Origin: Pachydiplax longipennis
Taxonomy: Eukaryota > Arthropoda > Insecta > Odonata > Libellulidae
Reading direction: 5' to 3'
Assembly (NCBI GenBank): GCA_036926295.1
Contig: JAVFKF010000001.1
Span: 36,306,001 to 36,370,000, forward strand
Length of the DNA: 64,000 nucleotides
Program-made: the position numbers and the translations under genes
Notes under the pieces: model-generated
Seen by the model: only the letters and a program-made list of their open reading frames with translations
Told to the model about the DNA's origin: nothing
Databases searched by the model: none
Part shown: positions 25,101 through 36,711 of the stretch, piece after piece
Layout of the letters: every line of letters begins with the position of its first letter
How positions within the stretch are numbered: position 1 is the stretch's first letter

Positions 25101-28100
25101 GAATGACTATTTAATACCTAAAATTAAATCCAGGCCAAAGAACAAGTATAGATAATGATTATTAGTATTTGATACTATTGTTGCACTTTTCTAATCGAGC
25201 TTTAAAACTGTTTAATTTTACTAAGAATTATAATGGAAGATTTAAAAAAATACTATTATTAAAAAAGTATTCCTGTATTTTCAATAACAAACATCTTTAA
25301 TGTTGAAAGTAAATGATTAATTATTGTTATTTTGTTGAGAACAATTGTCATAGGTCAGCTTTATTGAGCCATTTTAGTTAAGAAACATGATTTGCGCATT
25401 CCTCTCGCCATTTATTATAACCATAAATTATTTAAAACTAAGAGTTGTAGTGGTTTGAACATAATTATTGAACCTTTGTGCCATGTTAGCATTCGTACAG
25501 AGCCGCAATAAGATACTGAATAGCCAATTACAATTCGGTAGTACATTCATTATGTATCTATAAAAATAAAAGAGGATTTAATAAGAGGAAAAAAGAAACC
25601 ATGAATAAGGAAAGGTGCGGAAAGAATAAGAGGCGCTAAGTAAGAAGTTGTGGGTCGAGAAAGGTGTTGGAGAAAGGAAAGGAAACCGACGCGGGAAGCG
25701 TACATTAAAGCGAAGGATAATGTAATTCAAAGTTGGTGGTGTCCAATCTCTCTTGGAGGAGAGCAGAATAGATACACTAGTGAAGCAAGTAGTTGATACG
25801 AATAGGGGAATCCTCGAATTATCGCCGTTTCTAAGGTAATGAGGAGAACTTCTCCAGCTAATGCGATTTATCTGATATCCCAATTAGAAATGCGTACTTC
25901 CGAGGTAGAACGGAATTCTTATGTGGGGAAAAGTTGTCTGTCAGAGTTCTGGATTTCGAAAAGTCTGAGGATCAATTCCAACGCCTACTACTATGAATAA
26001 AAATCAATGAAGGATTTACTTAATTTCTATCTTATTTTTCCGTTTTTCTCATCTTCAAGATCTTTAGAATCTCAATCGAGATTTTTTCACTTCCTGAACT
26101 TTACGTTGAGACATTTTTCTGCGGTTAAACTTTCTCTCATTTTACATATAATTTTATGTACAATATAATTTTATAAAGAATTACCATTATAATATCAATA
26201 GAAGGTAGGGACAAAAATTATATTAAATCACATAAAATTAGTTGCATGAACGCTATTCAGGTCCAACTTCTTCTCAATAAGTTCAGTATTTTTGATTATA
26301 GTACAATAGAACAAATAGTCAACATTGAATAATGCGACATCAGAACATGATTACTATACAGATCTCTTCTTTGTGAATAATACATCTTGTAATACCTAGT
26401 TAAAGTTATATAATGGAAATTCACGAACAAAAATCTCTTCGTCCCTTAACCTCTGTTTAAAGGTCATCTGATACAAAATGATCCGCACCAATGATTATGA
26501 AAAGTAGCGAGAGGGGCTGTAAAAGAAACACCGTTTACTATTTCAGAGATATATTTATTAGGAATAACAAAATTTTGTTTACGAGATAATACAAGATAAC
26601 TAAGGGTGATCATCATTCCGATACGTTACTGAGTGTATAACTGTAATATCATCATTATAATACATTACTGTGAGTAAACTACAATAAAGTGTTTACTTTC
26701 TTTATAGCGAACCTAGATAAATAAATAATAACTACGTCATTGTGTATAATAATAATGTAATTGTCATTACTCGCAACTATGTATGCATAATAATTCTATT
26801 ATTTTCTTTCTTTATTCTGTATGTATATTAATAAACAAAGACAGTAATCACGTTGCTACGCGTATATTTCAAATACGTTAATAAGGGTTTTCACCAGAAA
26901 GGATAACATCATTTCTCCGTATTCGGGCTCAAGACGAAAATTTCCCATTATTCCTTCACTCGTAAACTGTGTTCCGAGAAAATATCAGATATACAATACA
27001 TTACGGCGACGCAAAGATTCCAACGGCGGCTGCAGTAATTAAAATTTTCGAGCGAAAGAACAGCAGTAATTTGTTGTACCACTATCTTCTGATCGGAAGA
27101 AAGCGTTGGATTTAAAAGGCCGGAAATATCTCAGAAAGCATAAGAGAGCGCTCTTTGATGTGCAATTTTTTTCTGAGCGTCATCTTTGTGGACGCGATAT
27201 GATTGTGCCTAAAGAAAGGGGGGAAAGCCTCCGAAAAGACGAGACGAGTTTTTATATCTCATCAAGTAATGTAAATGAGCACTTCCCTTGGTCATTACTC
27301 CCTCCCCTTTTAAAGAGACGTTGTAATCCCCCTTTCCCCAGGATTACGCACTGTTTTATTAAGCGCCTCCTCAGTTTAGCGGAAATTTTTATTCCCTACC
27401 AAAGCTGCATCCTTTTTCCCGTGTTTCTTTTCGGACTTGAATATATATCTTTCTATCGAGTCCCACTTCCTGGTGGAGGGGAGAAAGATGGTGGTTCCCC
27501 CTGGTGGATTAAGGAATAAGCTCTCTCCGCTCATCCCGGGGCATTAATCAAACGGGGAAGATAAGAAATGGATTTTATTGACGTTTCATTAAAGAAAACC
27601 TCTTTAGCAAATCACAAAATAACCTCTCCGGTGTGTCAATAGCATCTTTATTGATAAAAGAGGAGTCGTATCGTGGGTGAAACATTAGGAATCGGGGGAA
27701 AAAGAAGGGTTTATTTTATTCCCTTAGAATTCCACTCTCAAATTTAAAGGGGATTTTGTTGGAGCAAGCTGAATACAACACGATTTGGAACGAGAAAAAA
27801 GCGAAGTAATGAAAGGCCAATTGTTTACTTGTTTGAGTGCGTCTTACGTCTGCGTCTTTTAACGTCATGTTCACAATACTTTGGATATTGAAGATTATCT
27901 TACAAAACTACAATAACAGCATATCTAATAGAAAATAACCATAAAAATATTTCAAGTGATATATTTTTCGTAATCAAATTTTAAAATAATAAACTAAAAA
28001 TGTTTAAGTTTCTCCTACCAATATTTTTGTCAATGCAGCGAAGAAAGAAAAGATAAATTATTTCGCTCAGTCCAAGGATTTATCTATTGTAACATAATCA

Positions 28101-31100
28101 TTAATATCTTCAATGATGAATACATAAATTTTAGCAATTAAATAATTAAAAATCGGCATAAAAGTAATATTCTGTATTTTAATTTTTGTATATTGAGAGA
28201 CTGCTATCACGGAAACGCTATACACATTTTGCTATACGGGGTTCCATTCAGAGAATAATGAAATGATAAATCTTTTAATGATCATTCTAACAGGAGGTTA
28301 CGCAAAAATCAGAATTCGGTTCAATAAACAATTTGAATTAAATTAGCAGTAGTAGTTCAATAAGCAGTAGAATTCTAATAAAAGATGAAGTTTAATAAAA
28401 ATTAGAGGAAAAATTAATAACACCATTTCATTCTTCAGTCAACAGAAGAACGAATCATAAGTAACGAGTAAGGCTCTTTATGAACAAACAAGTGAAAGGA
28501 ATATCAGAAAAAAATAGAAATAAACTTCGTTACTTTTGATGAGATCTTAATCTTGAATTAAAAGCATCCTGAGAATAAAAGAGTGCAAATATATCCGTCT
28601 GATAAAACAATAAAGAACGAAATCTATGCAAATTTCGGAGTTTAAGTGAGCGAGAGAAAGATGCCTTACATCTTTATAAATCAAAGGAGTGGATAAATGA
28701 AATCGGGTATACCTTATCAAGATTCTTAGAGATGAGAACGTCTTATTCAAGTATTCCATCCTTAAAAGTGCGTGGGCAGCTCAGAGGTAATTATCCTCCT
28801 CAACTCTTCAAGAAATTTGATTAATCTCTTAATTACCGATTCAATTGAAAGACGAAGACGTATCTCTTGCGAGGTAATGCAAAAGATTGTTTCTTCCACG
28901 CATTTCTACGTTGAATTTAATTAATATCGAGATATTTTATCCACCCTCGGCGAAAAGTAATTAATTCATATTTATTCAGTATCCATAGTCCGTTGGGAGT
29001 AATCCTTTTCTCGCCCTTGCGAAGGAAAACTTGCACCATACATTTGTCCCTCTGAGAAGTAAAGCGTCTCCTCAAGAGAGAAGAGTCTTGACGAGATTTT
29101 CCTCAATACGGCCCATTGTAAGAGTTGCTCAAAGGAGAGGAGAGAAAAATTGAAACTAAATCCGGGATTGTCGTTTTTTTAGTGAGGAAGCGGAGTTTCG
29201 CCGGAGAAAGAGCGAGATGGAGCAATTTTTTCAACGGAGGGAAAAAGTGGGAGACAAAGGAGAAAAATCGGAAAGTTGGGACAAAAAGAATTTTTTTCAC
29301 GGGAGTTAAGTCTGCACAGACCAATTGGAGGGTACGTGAGCGCGCCGGTGAAGGGGAAAGAGATGTTTGGACTGGAAGTTGGAGTGAAAAAGGACAGTGC
29401 AGCGTGGATACACGTTGAGGAAGCTATGAAACGCTGTTAGGCAAACAGAGATAAAAAATGGATTGCCGAATTTACATGCCAAGGAGGCGGAAGTCCTACT
29501 AGGGTTAGCCAGCTTTATTTCACGGCAAGATTGAGAATATGTTTTGATGAAAGGACGTCTGCTGTTTGTTCGTCCTGGAATTGGTAGAGCAACAAGAATC
29601 GAAGCCGCTTTAGTATTCGAGAAGTCGGATTACATAGGAATTAAAGCCGCGACAAGTTTGTAGCTATTATGAATCCCAAGTTCATTTCATGCCAAAATTT
29701 AGAGGCACCCAAATACGTTGAGCGAGTAAGCTACTATGATGTAAAGGCAAATGAAAAGATAAATTCGAAGAAAGAGCGAAACAAAAGAAATATATGAAAA
29801 TAATTATTTTTATGAGAGGGGGATCTATAACACGATAAAACTGAACATTCACGTCTTTGCTTTTTTAATTTTTTAAAGTTCCACTTAAAATATCATTATT
29901 CAATATCATTATAATATCAATTACAAGGCAGTTATATACAACTTAAAAGACGAATTATATTCTTAAATATAAATTCACTACAAGAATAAAAAAGGGTGCC
30001 ATAATGATCATAATAAGCATAAAAATAGGATTTAATGCATAGTTTTTTCAACTAACAATAGAATTATGATATAACTCTATTGCTAAAAGACATCAGTTAA
30101 AAATCGGGAATATTGTGAAACTGGATATATGAGATAAATTACATGTATGAAAAGAAGTTACAAAATTCATTATGAATGAAAATATAAAAGGAGAGCAAAT
30201 TAATGTTTGATTTACAACGATGCAGCGGTCTTAGGGGAAAAGAAGTAAAATGAATTCTATCACTGATAAATAATTAATGAATTAACGCGGTAAATTTAAA
30301 GTTTATTAAAGCAAACTCCAGCATTCTGCATTCCTGTTTTTCCCTTTAAAGCTGGAATACACGTCCAAGTATGTGCATGCAGATTCCATTATGCTTATTT
30401 GAAAAGGAAATTTGGTTCCATACTCCGTGTTTTATGCAGAAACTAACTCATAATCAGCAAACACGTTCACAGCTATAGATAGACATTCGAACAATTTTAA
30501 CGAGGCTAAATTTATGAAACCCTTCCCTGCAATTTTTTCTATTGTTCTTTTTTGGGTACAAACTAATATGCTAATGAAAGTCTATTTCGAATCTGTAAAT
30601 AAGCAGCAAAGGTTCAACTGTTAAATGCCCAGTGTTTATGGTCCGCTGCCGTTAAATTCTGCAAAAATTTTCGTTCGTAGATGAGAATTGTACTGCGAAC
30701 AAAAATGATGCTTTTGCAAGAGATATAATTGAACGAAATTCCAATGGAAAAAATAAGAACTGAGACAAGCAGAGCAGTGACGTCGTTTAACTATTTATTT
30801 CTACAAAATTATTATCCGAATGTTTTTGATGAATCTCAAACTTTTTCTTTACTAAAACTGTAATGATATTTCAAACGTGTTTTTCTTTGTAAAAATAACA
30901 AAAGAGGATTCGATGCTAAAATTCAATGTCATTCTCGTTTAGCGATTCTTATTATATTGCTTACATCAATTGTGATCATTTTATGGAACATTTGTTTCTT
31001 TTCAAAGATAAGAAAATGTAAGTGTTTCAATCCTCAACTTCAACATCGATTCTCCATTCATATTTTGGATATCCATTTATTACCTGTAGACAAATATAAA

Positions 31101-31385
31101 TAAAAGGTAACGGTTATTTTGTTGGTTTTAATAACAATTTCACATCAGGTTTCTAAAAATTAATTCAAAAAGGAGAATATAAATATGATGAAAGAACGAC
31201 CAAATCCGGTTACAGCACTGATAATTCGATCATTTGATTAGAGAGAGTCGCCAACGTTTACCAATAAAGTAAAATATTACATGGGATCTGTAGTTTGAAT
31301 AATAAATGAGACACTATAAATGTATCCAAGGAAGCTTCATGCTTAGTTTTTCGTCAGTGGCGTGTCACAAACAGATATGAATAAT
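22163..31385. other. No supported gene over about 9 kb
   Basis: GC-richer patches at 22500-23130, 24210-24600, 25600-25900, 27000-27560 and 29000-29450 alternate with AT-rich DNA. The longest frame (27106-27519, 137 codons) has no recognised domain and lies in a GC-richer patch; the frames at 29103-29418 are open on both strands in GA-rich sequence. A weak 26-bp direct repeat around ACATTACTG occurs near 26620-26690. No SINE head, LINE motif or inverted repeat was found here, which makes this the most repeat-poor long stretch. Confidence 0.5.
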
Positions 31386-31388
31386 TTT

Positions 31389-31468
31389 CGACATAACTGG
31401 GACTCGAACCCAACTCCCTAACATTCAGGACAGGTTTTCTAACCTGATAAACTACCATGCCGATCCAT
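31389..31468 (-). repeat. tRNA-derived SINE head (minus)
   Basis: On the minus strand, GGCATGGTAGTTTATCAGG (A box and D-arm) is followed by an anticodon-arm-like region and the B box GGTTCGAGTCC (31410-31400), then CAGTTATG. The spacing is that of a tRNA. It faces away from the similar plus-strand element at 31510; both share the string GTTCGAGT.CCAGTTAT. Confidence 0.65.
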
Positions 31469-31509
31469 TTGACAGTGTAGAATTGAGTTCGCATATTTAT
31501 GTCATATTC

Positions 31510-31620
31510 GTATTTCAGTATGATGATTACAGAAAATAACGGAAGATGGGGGACCTGGGTTCGAGTTCCAGTTATCCTTATAATTTTACATAACTGTTTC
31601 TCTTTTGATTTTCCTGCCAT
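31510..31620 (+). repeat. tRNA-derived SINE, degraded A box
   Basis: GGTTCGAGTTC (31558-31568) is a near-perfect B box within CCTGGGTTCGAGTTCCAG. About 45 bp upstream, TTCAGTATGATGATTAC is a poor A box. Downstream, CTGTTTCTCTTTTGATTTTC resembles the pyrimidine-rich body of the SINE at 13709. It forms a head-to-head pair with the minus-strand element ending at 31468. Confidence 0.5.
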
Positions 31621-32880
31621 ACAGATATCGCGTAAAGTTTTGTATCTTCCCCTTATTCTTGCAGAGTTGTTACCTATCATTTAATGGGCTGTAACTGCAT
31701 ATATGTATAGCATACAATGAAACTGTAATGTAAATGAGGTAATCGCAAAGATACAAGACGTAGGAGGTGAAGATGAAGGAACATTCTAGCGTTCATGATT
31801 CGACTTATCCTAAAGATCCTCACGAGAACTTTCCGGAGATAAGATATACCATCCGATCCCTCTTATCTCATCCAAGGATCGCGTATAAAAACATAGCGTC
31901 CCCTCCAAAATCCTTAATAACATCGCGCCCTCAAACGCTGTTACCCTCTGCAGAAGATGTGCCCTCCTGGCGCCTCCTTGTCTTTACCGATTTCCAATGA
32001 AGGCTCTCCCTAATGAAAACAAAACGAGGCTAAATGATTGAATACGCCGAAAGAAACTCTCTCTCCCTAGGGATTTGTGTGTTCCTTTTCCTTACAAGAC
32101 CCGTTGGGAAAGCGTTTCATTCATTCTCCGAATGAGGACAGGGTCCGCTTAAGTCTCCACTAATCGGAAATAATTACATTAATTTTTCATTTGAATTTCC
32201 CCTGAAAAAGTTTCGCTCTTATTCTTACGGGATAAGATAAAGGAAAGAATTGTACTGCGTTTGTCACGGGGGTTGTTCAACCAGTAATATAGCACTTTAT
32301 TTTACTGCTGTTCTCATGCTTGCTGATTCCCACTGGAACTGAAAACACCCCCTGTCCAGCAGCGTTGAACAGTGAATGAAACAGTAGAGGGAAATTCAAA
32401 TAAGTGATCACGTCATAAGGAAAAACTATCATGGCGTGACACAAGTGAAGTCTTTTAGAGCTAACTTAGTCGATATGAAAAGTATTTAGATAAAAATAAA
32501 TCTTAAAACATTAAATAGTAAGATAACTCCATCCATGTATGTCGGGAAGTATCTAAATAACGCAAGAAACAAGTATTGGTTTTAAGATCGCCTGTTTGTC
32601 AAAAGAACCGTCCTTCCCACTGCCTTATCTCGATAAAGTAAGGGAACAGAGAAAATTAGGCTAACGAGATATGAAACTTGAAGCAAAGCTATATCAACAA
32701 TCGTGGTATATGTAGAAAAGTATATGAGGAATAAATGAACCGGCTCTCATACCTGGGTATCTTTTTCTTGGGATAAGTTGCATAATTGAGTTAGAATAAT
32801 AACCTTTACAAATACAGAAGCTAGTAGTGTTCCTATTTAGGAAGGTGCTACGTAATATGATGTTATATTACTCGGGTTTT
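31621..32880. other. No supported gene
   Basis: AT-rich sequence with a GC-richer part at about 31770-32160, in which a 77-codon frame is open. No repeats or motifs were recognised. Confidence 0.5.
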
Positions 32881-32884
32881 AAAT

Positions 32885-32957
32885 AGAGACCCCACCGGAA
32901 ATCAAATCATGGACAGCTTTCACATTAAGCAAAAACGTTACCCACTTAGCTTTCTGT
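32885..32957 (-). repeat. tRNA-derived SINE head (minus), decayed B box
   Basis: On the minus strand, AAGCTAAGTGGGTAAC (A box and D-arm) and TTTTGCTTAATGTGAAAGC (anticodon-arm-like) precede TGATTTGATTTCCGGTGGGG. The latter is what GGTTCGATTCCCGGTGGGG becomes after several changes, mainly C-to-T and G-to-A type. Overall order and spacing are tRNA-like. It sits just upstream of another minus-strand head at 33065. Confidence 0.6.
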
Positions 32958-33064
32958 GGACAAAGAATGGGGCTTGATAAGTTGGCTAAAAGTAACTCAT
33001 GACAAAGGACTATGACAATTTAGTGGTAGTATTATTAATAATGCTTCGACAGCTGAGGTCATTT

Positions 33065-33137
33065 GGCTCCAGGAATCGAACCCGAGACCGCTTCCATCAA
33101 AGTTGAACGCGCTGCCTATATGGCTATCCGAGGGCCG
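33065..33137 (-). repeat. tRNA-derived SINE head (minus)
   Basis: On the minus strand, GATAGCCATATAGGCAGCGC (A box, D-arm) is followed at tRNA spacing by CTCGGGTTCGATTCCTGGAG, containing a perfect B box (33082-33072). The acceptor ends pair only partly. The sequence after the head (CCAAATGACCTCAGC) does not match the pyrimidine-rich body of the 13.7-kb SINE, so this may be another family or a tRNA pseudogene. Confidence 0.65.
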
Positions 33138-33239
33138 AAAACGACATTTATATCTGAGATTAACTATGAAATCCTTGGTTCAGAGAGATTTACTGTATAG
33201 GAGTAAAACGTAGACTTAAAGAGAGGACATTAAAATAAA

Positions 33240-33531
33240 AATTAGAGCCTTAATAGATGTGGGTGTGGTAATGATGGGAAAAAAGTAAATTGGGTTGGTA
33301 GTAAACGAAATGTGGAAGAGCGATGGCTCATACTAATATATTAAGTCGGAGAGAGAAGAGTTGGGTCAATCACTGAGTAAATAGTGATGATCAAAGAAAG
33401 TAACTGAAGGTAGGATGCAAAGAAAAAGTAGGAGTGCAAAACGACGAGAGTTATACGTTAAAAAGGATGAGTTAGGTTACCGAGAAGAATATAATGAGGC
33501 AGAACGTGTGTTAAACCCTCGCAGAATGTGA
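33240..33531 (+). pseudogene. Decayed non-LTR retrotransposon RT C-terminus (second lineage)
   Basis: One reading frame (starting at 33271) holds, in order: MMGKK (33271-33285); NEMWK (33304-33318); LGQSLSK (33361-33381), in the place of the W-[IV]-G-H-x-L-R motif; and VTEGRMQRKSRSAKRRE (33400-33450). The last corresponds to the EGRM-x-GKR-x-RGR-x-R region near the C-terminus of many non-LTR reverse transcriptases. Five stop codons interrupt the frame (33286, 33334, 33382 and the next two codons), but no frameshift is needed over 260 bp. It differs from family 1, whose end motif is SFFP-type. The catalytic RT core lies upstream and is not visible, so this is a dead fragment. I am fairly sure of the class but not of the clade. 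Confidence 0.65.
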
Positions 33532-33610
33532 GTTAAACTGTTTGAAACGCAATTTGACGCAGGGAATGAAAGAAAGAGAGATGGCTTGTAAAGCGCACTT
33601 GTCCTCGATA

Positions 33611-33818
33611 ACCTCCCGTGATGCACTCGATCTCCCATGATGCACTACCTTTCAGAGAAGAGCGGTCGCCGCCAAAGTCGTGTAAACCGACCCACAAAGT
33701 CGTGCTAATTAATGAATCGCGCGGTGAGGCAACACATTGAGATTACATGGTGAAGTAGCCCTCGTTATATAAAAGCTTCGCGCTTAGCAGCCGGTTCATC
33801 TACCTCGAATTTTGCGCC
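33611..33818 (+). promoter_or_regulatory. Candidate TATA/Inr core promoter with duplicated upstream motifs
   Basis: TATATAAAAG at 33766-33775 is followed 32 bases later by an initiator-like TTCATCT (A at 33798), the spacing of arthropod TATA promoters. Upstream lie two direct-repeat pairs: CTCCCRTGATGCACT at 33613 and 33632 (one mismatch) and CAAAGTCGTG at 33673 and 33694. A homeodomain-type CTAATTAATG follows. The first ATG after the initiator (33819) opens only 18 codons, unless the GTAATT at 33869 acts as a splice donor. Without transcript data this is a candidate only; AT-rich DNA gives TATA boxes by chance. Confidence 0.3.
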
Positions 33819-34034
33819 ATGAGAAGCGGAGTTGAAACCAACTATTTGGCGGATCGCTCCGATTTAAGTAATTAATTGTTTTCCTTATTGTATTTATTTG
33901 GGAGTTTATATACTCCGACAAGACTTTGGAAATAGTGACGCAATGCAGTTTATGCGAAACTTTACAGCAGTTTTACAGTTTTATACGGAAAAATATAAAA
34001 TTTAGAGATAGAAGGAAATTTTTATCTCTTATAT

Positions 34035-34180
34035 CAGTGGTTGCCAAACATTTTTACGCCCACTTTCGTTCTCTTTTCAATTTTCCTGCTTTCTAAACCA
34101 CCTAATTTAGCACTCATGAAAATTATTTTAATTGATGGGTCAGAAAAATAAGTGATGTTTAGTGATACAATTAATTTGCA
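34035..34180 (+). mobile_element. hAT-type terminus, probably a truncated element
   Basis: CAGTGGTTGCCAAACATTTT at 34035-34054 is one change from the common hAT-superfamily end CAGTGGTTCCCAAAC. It is followed by ACGCCCACTTTCGTTCTC, also typical of the subterminal region. No matching inverted end or 8-bp target duplication was found downstream, so the right boundary is arbitrary and the copy is probably broken. Confidence 0.5.
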
Positions 34181-35490
34181 TAATAGGGCCATTCGAAAAT
34201 TTTTTCATATAGTTACATCATAGTCATTATTCCTGTACCATCACTTTTTATCATTTGGGAAAAACCCTTTACTCGACTGTTAAATCGCTCACCAACGGGA
34301 AGTAAGGACCAAATATGCGACCCAAGGGTAATGAGAAGGGTTTCTAAGCAAGAAATAAACGTAAAATATGCATTATAGCAGCAGGGTTTATAAGTTTTGC
34401 TACAAAAAGTGTAATAATGACCGTGTGATATCGATATAAGTATCAACTGAAGCATAATTCATATAATATTTTAGTTTTCATCTCGAAATATCGTTTCATA
34501 ACGAAATAACGATAAATTTGAAACGGTGCGTGAATTAAATAAAATTTCGCCAAAATTTGTATATAAGAGCATTGAGAATTTTCATCACTTTGTTTAGACG
34601 GCGTATTTTTACGGTAATATCCCGTATTGACGTACTTTTTTGGGTAAATTCTATTCAAATGATCTTCCTCGGATAATACTCTCCCAATATAACATCTACC
34701 ACCCACAAAAGCTTGGTTTCGGTATTTTTAGATTCCCAATCACTGATTCCTTGGGAGTACGCATGCAAAAGGTACCCAAAAACATACACATTTAATATTC
34801 AGTGCGGAACGTCCCCCACTGTTTACAAGTGGAAAAAAGCATCATTCAGATCCATGCACGACCTAGATTAGATACGTCGACGTGACACAAAAATTTCAAT
34901 AATGGGCCAAATAATCAAAACCTTGATTAGCCCCGCGTCATTTTACATACCCTCCAAAACCAAACGGCGGAACACGAAAAACTGCGAATTTCTCCTATTT
35001 AAAATTTTCATTTCCGGCGTCAACACATCCGTCTAATCTGGGAAAAAAGCGCATCCTTTGAATGCATAGTAAAGGGCAATTACTCACGATTACACAATTT
35101 TTTCGGCGCTCGGTAATTTCATACGGGATATTGATGCGGAGTCTTTTTCATGAATTACCAATGGTACCTGGCGGAGAGTCGTAATCACAGAGCTTTGATT
35201 TTTAGGGTCGATCGAGTACGGTTTGAACCACAGCTTTGGGCAAATCGGTTCATTAGGCGATATGGAGCCCTATTACCAGACTCAAAAATTATATTTAGAG
35301 ATGGAATCGAATCGCTTATCCGTTCGACTTCGGCTTATGCATGACATTTGCATCGACGGCTCCCATTACACATAACCATTCGGATGAATATCTCATCCCT
35401 TTATTAACGGCGAGAAAAAAATGATGGAAAACATTATCCTAACGACGGGCGAGAACGGTCGAGGATAGCGCGTAAAATTGCACCGCTCAC
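34181..35490. other. No supported gene
   Basis: AT-rich up to about 34700, then somewhat GC-richer. The frames present are under 90 codons and unrecognised. Confidence 0.5.
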
Positions 35491-35493
35491 ATC

Positions 35494-35511
35494 CTCTCTC
35501 TCTCTCTCTCT
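35494..35511. repeat. (CT)9 microsatellite
   Basis: Eighteen bases of uninterrupted CT on the plus strand, directly upstream of the G-rich tract at 35564. Confidence 0.9.
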
Positions 35512-35563
35512 GGTTTATTTTTACGGTCTTGAAAAATTCAGAGCCAATCAAGAGCAGTCTGCG

Positions 35564-35637
35564 GAGGGGTGGGGGAGAGTGTGGGGGGCGTATGGAAAGG
35601 GAGGGTGGGGTGGGAGGGGGGAAATGGGAGGGGAGGT
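35564..35637 (+). other. G-rich tract with G-quadruplex-forming potential
   Basis: The plus strand carries many runs of three to six G separated by one to eight bases, for example GGGAGGGTGGGGTGGG at 35600-35615 followed by GGGGGG and GGG. This satisfies the usual four-run rule several times over. It follows a CT microsatellite by 50 bp, so purine/pyrimidine strand asymmetry is marked here. The overlapping minus-strand frame (Pro-rich) is a by-product of composition. Confidence 0.75.
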
Positions 35638-35639
35638 AG

Positions 35640-36140
35640 CGAAGATTCACTGCAGGAGATCGGCTGCTGACAAAACTTTGCAACAGGGCATGCAAATTTA
35701 GCTATCTTTTAAAATCTTTCGGTGGATGTCTGCGGTGAAATGCAGCAATAGAGTTTGGAAAAAATGAGAAAAAAATGCATCTCAATATAGCGGCTAAAAT
35801 TTTTAAATTGTTCCACGAAATTTTCAGTGAAATTCCCCGACGTTATTTCGATTTTTATTCGAATCATTTTGGCCAAACGAAAAATTTGTGGAAAGATGTT
35901 CAGTTGGAATAATTTTTCTCTAAATATTTATATCATAAGCCTTTCTCACCTTGTGGAAGAGATGGAGAAGAATTAACAGTAAAGTAATTTTAAATGTATC
36001 TCCTTCAAAGCTACCATTTCAGTTTATAAATATGCTTACTATCGAGGTATCCTCATGAAAAACTCAATAATTTTCGTCAAGAGCACACTAGAGTAGCATT
36101 CCGCTAAGTGTTACCACAACAGATATCATTTCGCACACAT
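35640..36140. other. No supported gene
   Basis: AT-rich sequence with nothing recognised. Confidence 0.5.
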
Positions 36141-36210
36141 GGGTCCCAAAATGGAATCGAACCACAGACTGCATTCACCAATGGCAAACGGGCTATCAAG
36201 AATATTGGTT
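36141..36210 (-). repeat. tRNA-derived SINE head (minus)
   Basis: On the minus strand, TTGATAGCCCGTTTGCCATT (A box) is followed by CAGTCTGTGGTTCGATTCC, with a perfect B box (36163-36153). The length from A box to B box is close to that of a tRNA. The 3' flank (ATTTTGGGACCCATG) does not resemble the other SINE bodies. Confidence 0.6.
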
Positions 36211-36711
36211 ACGATTATTATTCCCGAGAAAAACGATTCCGTAAATGATATCTCGAAATGATTAATCACTACAAGCATTGTGCATATAAAATTGGGTTTT
36301 CATGGGTTTAATTGCGAAACTTCCAATTATAAAGAATGACATATAAATGTGGTTCTAACGAATGGGGGTACGCCGAATAATTCTCCAGTTAAAGCATTGC
36401 CAATCAAAGTCAAGGGAGCAAACTATATCGTGATTACGAATTCCTTGTATTCTTATGAATTAGAAAATTTGCGAAAGATAACCATAACAATGAATGAGTT
36501 GAGAATATAAAACAACACTAGCCCACTTCCGAGATGGAAATAGTCGTGTATAGGTCGAGATAATACAGAAATGAAAAAAATACATGTATATGCTCCTCCT
36601 GGGTTCTTCATCAGGTCAGAGGAATCGGTGCCGACGTCTCGATGGCTTATGGCCATTGGAACGTAGACAAGGATTCACCTACAGAAGAATCTAAGAGGAC
36701 TTCATCTATGG

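Noticed and set aside
27106..27519. 137-codon plus-strand open frame
   Set aside because: No recognised family, and no clear splice sites or upstream context. It lies in a GC-richer patch where stops are rarer.
29577..29625. GGAATTGGTAGAGCAAC, considered as a tRNA A box
   Set aside because: The only B-box candidate (GTATTCGAGAAG) is poor and too close, so a chance match is more likely.
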